A model generated the notes under the pieces. That model made no database searches and was not told the origin of the DNA. It was given only the letters and a program-made list of their open reading frames with translations. A stretch of 64,000 nucleotides of DNA, from assembly GCA_963707275.1 (NCBI GenBank), contig CAVPPH010000001.1:496001-560000 (forward strand), read 5' to 3'. Made by a program: the position numbers and the translations under genes. This DNA comes from JACKBK01 sp963707275. Lineage in GTDB: Bacteria > Chloroflexota > Anaerolineae > JAAEKA01. Each line of letters starts with the position of its first letter. Within the stretch, counting starts at the first letter, position 1. Of the stretch, positions 59,288 through 64,000 are shown piece after piece.

Positions 59288-60788
59288 CTATGAATGCCAC
59301 ATCTGTACCAGCTTCACCGCCGCTTGCCAGCGGTCGCAGCCGGCATCGCGCTGGTCTTGCGACCAAGTCGATTCGAACCGGTCGCCGCCTGGCGGCAGAG
59401 CGGGCAGATCGTCTGCGCTGCTCCAGACCCCTGCGCCCAGACCCGCCAGCAGTGCTGCGCCGCGTCCGGTTGCCTCCTGCTCCGTCGAACGGTGTACCGG
59501 GATGCCCAGCAAGTCGGCCTGTATCTGGCACGCCAGGTCTGACGCTGACAGGCCGCCATCGACGTTGAGCTGGGCGACCCGGACGCCGGTTTCAGCGTCG
59601 ATGGTGTCGAGAATCGTGCGCAGTTGGTAGCCGATGGCCTCCAGCAAGGCACGCGCGATGTGGCCGCGGTGCGCGCCCAGCGACATGCCCAGAATGGCCG
59701 CGCGGGCGTTGTGGTCGTTGTAGGGCACGTTGAGGCCGGTAAACGCGGGCACGAAGGCAACGCCGCCAGAGTCCGCAGCGGTGCGGGCGACGGCATCGAG
59801 ATCTGCTTCAGTGGGCAACATGCCAGCCTGGTTGGTCAGCCAGCGCACTGCCGAACCGCTGGCAGCGGTGTCAGCCTCCAGGCAGTAGGTGTGGCGCAGC
59901 GATAGCACCGTTCGGGTCGGGCAGCGACCAGGCATGGTAGACGTTGAGGCTGTCCAGGCAGGGCGGGTCGCCTTCGACCACGACGTTGACGAACGACATG
60001 GTGCCGTGGGTGCATTTGGCCTGGCCGGCGGTGCGGCAGCCCTGACCGAAGAGCGACGCCTGCTGGTCGGCCAGCATCGCGGTGACCGGCACGTTCGCGC
60101 CGCGGATGTGCAGCACGCCGAAGTCGTGCAGGGTCGGCGCCGGGCTGGGCAATCCGGTTTCAGTCAGCCCCAGCCGCTCGATCCATTCGCCCCAGTAACG
60201 TCCGGCCCGGAAGTCCCACAGGCCGGTCTTCTGCACCAGCGACAGGTCGTGGACGTGGCCGGCCGGGGTTCCCAGCGCTGCCAGCAGCCAGCCGGCCGCC
60301 ATGCCGACGCGCGCAGTGCCACCTTCCATGGCCGCCCGGAACTCCGGTTGATTCTGCATCCGCCAGGCCAGGTGCAGCCCGCCACACCACGGGCCGGGGA
60401 AGTAGCCTAGCCGTCGTCGTCGTTCGCTGGCGTGTTCCCAGCTATCCAACTCGGCCACCAGCGGCGCGGTGCGCAGGTCCTGCCAGGTGATGGCGTTGCC
60501 GATGGGCTGGCTGGTTCGGCTGTCCCACACGAAGTCACTGTCGCGCTGCGAGGCGATGCCGATCGCGAGAATGTCATCCGCTTGCGCGTCCGCCTCTTCC
60601 AGCGCCAGTTCGATGGCTTGAGCCGCGCCGGCTGCAACCAACGAAGGGTCCTGCTCCGTCCAGTCCGGCCGCGGATGCAGCCGCGGCAGTGGTGTATAGC
60701 CCAGACCAACGCGCTTGCCGTCCAAATCCATGAGATATGCTTTTGTGCCGCTGGTGCCTTGATCGAGGCCGAGGAGGAGGGAGGGCAT
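59288..60788 (-). CDS. FGGY-family carbohydrate kinase (one frameshift)
   Basis: About 500 aa. The N-terminal LLLGLDQGTSGTKAYLMDL is the FGGY phosphate-binding loop; ITWQDLR, SLFGQGC...KCTHGT, LNVDGGLSASDLACQIQADL and STEQEATGRGAALLAG are typical, closest in flavour to glycerol kinase. A shift near 59905 splits it. It would phosphorylate a polyol or sugar made inside the cell, for instance after the adjacent GH35 enzyme releases it. Confidence 0.83.
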
Positions 60789-60840
60789 GGGTGAGCGGGT
60801 GAGTGGGTGACAGGGTGACAGGGTGACAGGGTGATCCATC
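60789..60840. repeat. GGGTGACA tandem repeat
   Basis: About five degenerate copies of the 8-bp unit GGGTGACA (GGGTGAGC, GGGTGAGT, GGGTGACA x3) directly upstream of the kinase start. Related AGGGTGACAGGG units recur at about 61672-61695. Confidence 0.55.
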
Positions 60841-60871
60841 GCGGCGTTGGCATCCTCCGATGCGATCCGCC

Positions 60872-61672
60872 CTAGTCCGGCAGGAGGTCACCGATGTTGT
60901 GGACGACGTAATCAGGGTGGACGGGCGAGTTTGCCACGTCATCCTGCGTGGTCGCGCCGGTCAGCGTCAGCGCGGATGCCATGCCCGCGTCGATGCCCAT
61001 CTGCACGTCGGTCTCCAGCCGGTCGCCGGTCATGAGGCAGCTTCGCGGCGGCAGGTTGAGCAGGCTCAGGATCGCGGTTGCCATGTGCGCGGATGGCTTT
61101 CCGACGATGGCCTCGATGGTGGTGTTGGTGCACGCCTCGACCGCGGCGATAATGGCCGCTGCGTCAGGCTGGCCGCCGCCCGGTATGGGGCAGTAACGGT
61201 CGCCGTTTGTGGCGAAGAAGCGCGCGCCGCCGCGGATCGCGTCGAAGGCGGTTTGCAACTTCCAGTAGGCGAAGGTGCGGTCGAAGGATGCGATGACGGC
61301 GTCGGTGCGACCGGCGTCCTCGGTCAACTCGAAACCCGCGTTGCGCAAGTCAGTGTGCAGTGCCTCCTCGCCGATGACGAAGAGGCGCGCGTTGGGCAGC
61401 GTGCGACGCAGGAAATCGGCCATGACCATCGACGAGTTGATGATGTCCTCCGGTGGCGTTGGCAAGCCAAGGCGCGTCAGCTTGGCTGCGTAGTCGAAGC
61501 GGCTGTGAGTGGGGTTGTTGGACAGGAAGACGGTGCGCCGGCCGGCCGCGCGCAAGGTGGTGATACACGTGTGTGCGCCCGGCAGCAGCGCGTCGCCCAG
61601 ATAGACGGTGCCGTCCAGGTCGAAGATGTAGCCGTCGTAGAGTTGGTTGGGGCGGCGGAGGGAGTTGGTCAT
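60872..61672 (-). CDS. HAD-IIA family phosphatase (NagD-like)
   Basis: 266 aa. Motif I YIFDLDGTVYLG, motif II VFLSNN and motif III/IV near SCLMTGDRLETDVQMGIDAGM with a C2-type cap. NagD-like enzymes dephosphorylate small phosphometabolites, including glycerol phosphate and phosphoglycolate. It is 83 bp upstream of the kinase gene in the same operon, suggesting that it clears an unwanted phosphate or makes the kinase substrate. Confidence 0.88.
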   Translation of the reverse strand: MTNSLRRPNQLYDGYIFDLDGTVYLGDALLPGAHTCITTLRAAGRRTVFLSNNPTHSRFDYAAKLTRLGLPTPPEDIINSSMVMADFLRRTLPNARLFVIGEEALHTDLRNAGFELTEDAGRTDAVIASFDRTFAYWKLQTAFDAIRGGARFFATNGDRYCPIPGGGQPDAAAIIAAVEACTNTTIEAIVGKPSAHMATAILSLLNLPPRSCLMTGDRLETDVQMGIDAGMASALTLTGATTQDDVANSPVHPDYVVHNIGDLLPD

Positions 61673-61780
61673 GACAAGGTGACAAGGGTGACAGGGTGGC
61701 TGATAGCTGAAAGCAGGTGGCAGGTGCTGTTTGCCGATTACCTATCCTCGGAACCGGCAAGTCAGGATCACCGTCCACCT

Positions 61781-63040
61781 CTACCCCTTCACGCCGCTGC
61801 TGGTGGCGCTTTCGATGAAGAAGCGCTGGGCCAGGATGAACAGGATCATCGGCGGGATCACCGAGATGGCCGCGCCGGCCAGCACGATGTTGGGGCTGTC
61901 AGCCGCGCGGCCGCGCAGCACGTTCAGCGAAAGGGTCAGCACGTGGTTGCTGGTGTTGCCGGTGTTGATGATCACCAGCGGCCAGAAGAAGCTGTTCCAG
62001 GCGTAGAGAAAGGTGAAGGTCGCCAGGGTCGCCAGCGCCGGCGTCGCGGCCGGGATGAAGATGCGCCACAGGATTTGCAGGCGCGACGCGCCGTCGATCA
62101 GCGCGGCTTCCTCGATCTCGCGCGGGACCGTCAGGAAGAACTGGCGCATCAGGAAGGTGCCGTAGGCCGTGAAGACCCACGGGAAGATCAGCGCCGCCAG
62201 CCGGTCGGTCCAGCCGATCAGCACCATCAGCTGATAGAGCGGCATGATCAGCACCACGAAGGGGATCATGATCGTGCCCAGGTAGAGGACAAACAACGTG
62301 TCGCGGCCGGGGAAGCGCAGGCGGGCGAACGCGTAGCCGCCCAGCACCGACGTCACCAACTGGCCTAGCACCACCAGCAGCGTCACCAGCGCGGTGTTGA
62401 TCAACGCGCGGCTCATGCCGTTCAGTTCCAGCACTTCGCGGTAGTTCTCCGGGCGCGCGGTGAGTTTGGACACCGGCTCGCTGAGGCGCACGTTGGCCAG
62501 GGTTGTGACGCTGGTGTCGTCGGGATCAACGAAGCGGCCCAGCGCCGTCTGGTTGGTCAGCACCATCGGGACGATCTGACCGTCGACAGGCACGTCGAAC
62601 AGCGGGCTGGCTGCGCCGTCCACGGTAGCCGTGGCCTGATTGTCCGCACCGCCCGTGGGTGCAACCTCGCTCAGCGGAACGGTGACCGTCGCGTCCAGGT
62701 TGTCCGGTTCAGCGTAGACGCCGACGCGCACTGTGTTTTCCACCAGCGCCATCTCTCGAACGCGACCATCTACCTCGATGTTGTAGAGCGGCAGCGGTTT
62801 GTCGTAGCCGGCCAGTTCAACGGACACGGCCGCGCGCGGCAACAGCCGCGGCGGGTAGGAAAACGTGTCAGCCGGCAGCTTGAGCGACGTGGCCAGCATC
62901 ACCAGAAAGGGGAAGATGACGATGATGCCGAAGACGATCAGCACCGTGTACGCCGCGATGTAGCTGATGGCCTTGCGCAGGCGGTGCGAGCGGCGCGGCG
63001 GATTGTAGGCGGAGGCAGTGGCAGTTGCTTGCTGTGTCAT
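61781..63040 (-). CDS. carbohydrate ABC transporter permease, MalG-like, with a large inserted extracytoplasmic domain
   Basis: 419 aa, against about 280 for ordinary MalG-type permeases. TM1 is at residues 27-50, and TM2 to TM6 lie between residue 205 and the end. The EAA motif EEAALIDGASRLQILWRIFIP is present. The extra residues (about 62-200) form an extracytoplasmic insert made of two similar modules: PLYNIEVDGRVREMALVENT to LSEV (84-126) and PLFDVPVDGQIVPMVLTNQT to LSEP (146-189). The insert may contact the binding protein. It pairs with the permease gene starting 12 bp upstream. Confidence 0.88.
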   Translation of the reverse strand: MTQQATATASAYNPPRRSHRLRKAISYIAAYTVLIVFGIIVIFPFLVMLATSLKLPADTFSYPPRLLPRAAVSVELAGYDKPLPLYNIEVDGRVREMALVENTVRVGVYAEPDNLDATVTVPLSEVAPTGGADNQATATVDGAASPLFDVPVDGQIVPMVLTNQTALGRFVDPDDTSVTTLANVRLSEPVSKLTARPENYREVLELNGMSRALINTALVTLLVVLGQLVTSVLGGYAFARLRFPGRDTLFVLYLGTIMIPFVVLIMPLYQLMVLIGWTDRLAALIFPWVFTAYGTFLMRQFFLTVPREIEEAALIDGASRLQILWRIFIPAATPALATLATFTFLYAWNSFFWPLVIINTGNTSNHVLTLSLNVLRGRAADSPNIVLAGAAISVIPPMILFILAQRFFIESATSSGVKG

Positions 63041-63052
63041 GGTCGATCCCTC

Positions 63053-64000
63053 CTATGCCTCGTACGCGCCGCCGCGTTGACGCCGGAACTGGATGACGGT
63101 TGCTGCGAAGATCACCAGGAAGAGCACCCAGGCGATGGACGAAGCATAGCCCTGCCGGAACCGCTGGAAGCCGTTCTGATAGAGGTAAAGCACCATGCTC
63201 AGCGTCGAGTTGTTGGGGCCGCCCGGTGGGTTGGTCATGATGAAGATCGGCTCGAAGACCTGGAACGCCTGGATCAGCGTCGTGGTCAGCACGAAGACGG
63301 TGGTTGGCCCCAGCAGCGGTAGCGTCACGTTGCGGAACTGTGCCCATGTGCCGGCGCCGTCGACCGTGGCCGCCTCATAGAGCACCTTGGGGATGTTCTG
63401 CATGCCAGCCACGAAAAGCACAGTGTTGAAACCGATGGTTTGCCAGGCCACCATCAGCGCGACCGACAGCAGCGCTGTATCCGCGCTGGAAAGCCAACGC
63501 ATCTGTGGATCAGCGATGGCCAGCCCTGTCAGTCCGTTGACCGCGCCGATGCCCGAAGTGATGGCGTAGTTGATCCACCCCACCGCCGCGTTGTACATCC
63601 ACTGCCAGATCAGCGACACGCCGACTACCGCGGCCACGCTGGGGATGAAATAGACCGCCCGAAAGAACTTCATGCCGGGCAGCTTGCTGTTCAGAATAGT
63701 GGCCACCAGCAGCGCCGGGATGACACTCAGCGGCACGGCGATCAGGCAGAAGACGATCGTGTTGCGTATCGATAGCCAGAAAAGCTTGTCCTGCGCGCCG
63801 ACGATGAAGCTCTTGCCAAGAACGGAGAAGCGAAACAGCTCGTCGAATATCGAGGTGTTGATCACCTCGGTTGCCAGTTGCGTCGGTGAGCTGAGCTGGG
63901 CAAAGGTCAGATGCAGCAGCCGCGCATAGTTGTCCAGCCCGACCCAGTCGCGCGTGCCGAAGGCGTCCCAGTTGGTAAAGCTGGTGTAGAGCGACAGCAG
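63053..64000 (-). CDS. carbohydrate ABC transporter permease, MalF-like (runs off the right edge)
   Basis: The visible 316 codons hold six membrane segments and the EAA motif (EAATVDGAGTWAQFRNVTLP). The open frame continues to 64000, where it reads LSLYTSFTNWDAFGTRDWVGLDNY at its N-terminal side, so the true start lies outside the window. It forms the second subunit of the sugar importer with the 61781 gene. The binding protein and ATPase are presumably further right. Confidence 0.9.
   Translation of the reverse strand: MLSLYTSFTNWDAFGTRDWVGLDNYARLLHLTFAQLSSPTQLATEVINTSIFDELFRFSVLGKSFIVGAQDKLFWLSIRNTIVFCLIAVPLSVIPALLVATILNSKLPGMKFFRAVYFIPSVAAVVGVSLIWQWMYNAAVGWINYAITSGIGAVNGLTGLAIADPQMRWLSSADTALLSVALMVAWQTIGFNTVLFVAGMQNIPKVLYEAATVDGAGTWAQFRNVTLPLLGPTTVFVLTTTLIQAFQVFEPIFIMTNPPGGPNNSTLSMVLYLYQNGFQRFRQGYASSIAWVLFLVIFAATVIQFRRQRGGAYEA

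Overview
The window looks like one contig from a GC-rich member of the Chloroflexota, probably close to the Anaerolineae/Caldilineae. This is inferred from the mix of STAND-type regulators, a lycopene cyclase, an F420-type oxidoreductase, large sugar operons and many dispersed palindromic repeats; no rRNA or other marker gene is present to confirm it. Single-base indels break many genes whose protein sequence is otherwise well preserved, especially at 3.7-16.8 kb, 32.9-38.2 kb and 47.5-55 kb. This reads more like consensus error than decay, so broken genes are annotated over their full inferred span.

Region 1 (0-18.4 kb) is dominated by iron-sulfur chemistry. A SufR-like regulator is followed by moaA and an A-type Fe-S carrier, then a DUF2203 gene and the RNA ligase rtcB. 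A consensus promoter at 5184 then precedes a same-strand run of eight further radical SAM genes (six with a cobalamin-binding-type layout, two SPASM-like), one methyltransferase and two small genes. No precursor peptide, PKS/NRPS or lipid synthase marks its product, and it is the best candidate for an undescribed pathway. A CopG/PIN toxin-antitoxin pair closes the region.

Region 2 (19-29 kb) holds an oligopeptide-type solute-binding lipoprotein, a divergent XRE-STAND regulator, a minus-strand cluster (tautomerase, DUF2182, DUF1326, AhpD-like) and a STAND/LuxR regulator whose 5' half, including the P-loop, is missing. Region 3 (29-32.9 kb) is atypical. Four minus-strand genes (methyltransferase, RibD/DHFR-like, P-loop kinase-like, quinone oxidoreductase-like) are separated by attC-like hairpins, which suggests a gene-cassette array without an integrase in view. 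Within it are a 78-nt A/T-only insertion in the methyltransferase and a 341-bp element bounded by 18-bp inverted repeats.

Region 4 (32.9-46.2 kb): two coupled genes encode a clan GH-A-like glycosidase with regulatory-like beta domains. They diverge from a proline dehydrogenase gene. Then come a lycopene cyclase, a deazaflavin-dependent nitroreductase-like protein, two flavodoxins, a PNPOx-like protein, an M28 peptidase, a TetR regulator with two NAD(P)-binding oxidoreductases, and a DinB protein.

Region 5 (46.5-55.4 kb) is a co-directional glycan locus: two glycosyltransferases, a glycosyltransferase-phosphotransferase fusion, an ABC exporter, a TPR protein and a membrane-anchored Pro/Thr-repeat protein. 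Region 6 (55.5-64 kb): an esterase, then a minus-strand sugar-use operon running in from the right edge (two ABC permeases, a HAD phosphatase, an FGGY kinase and a GH35 beta-galactosidase).
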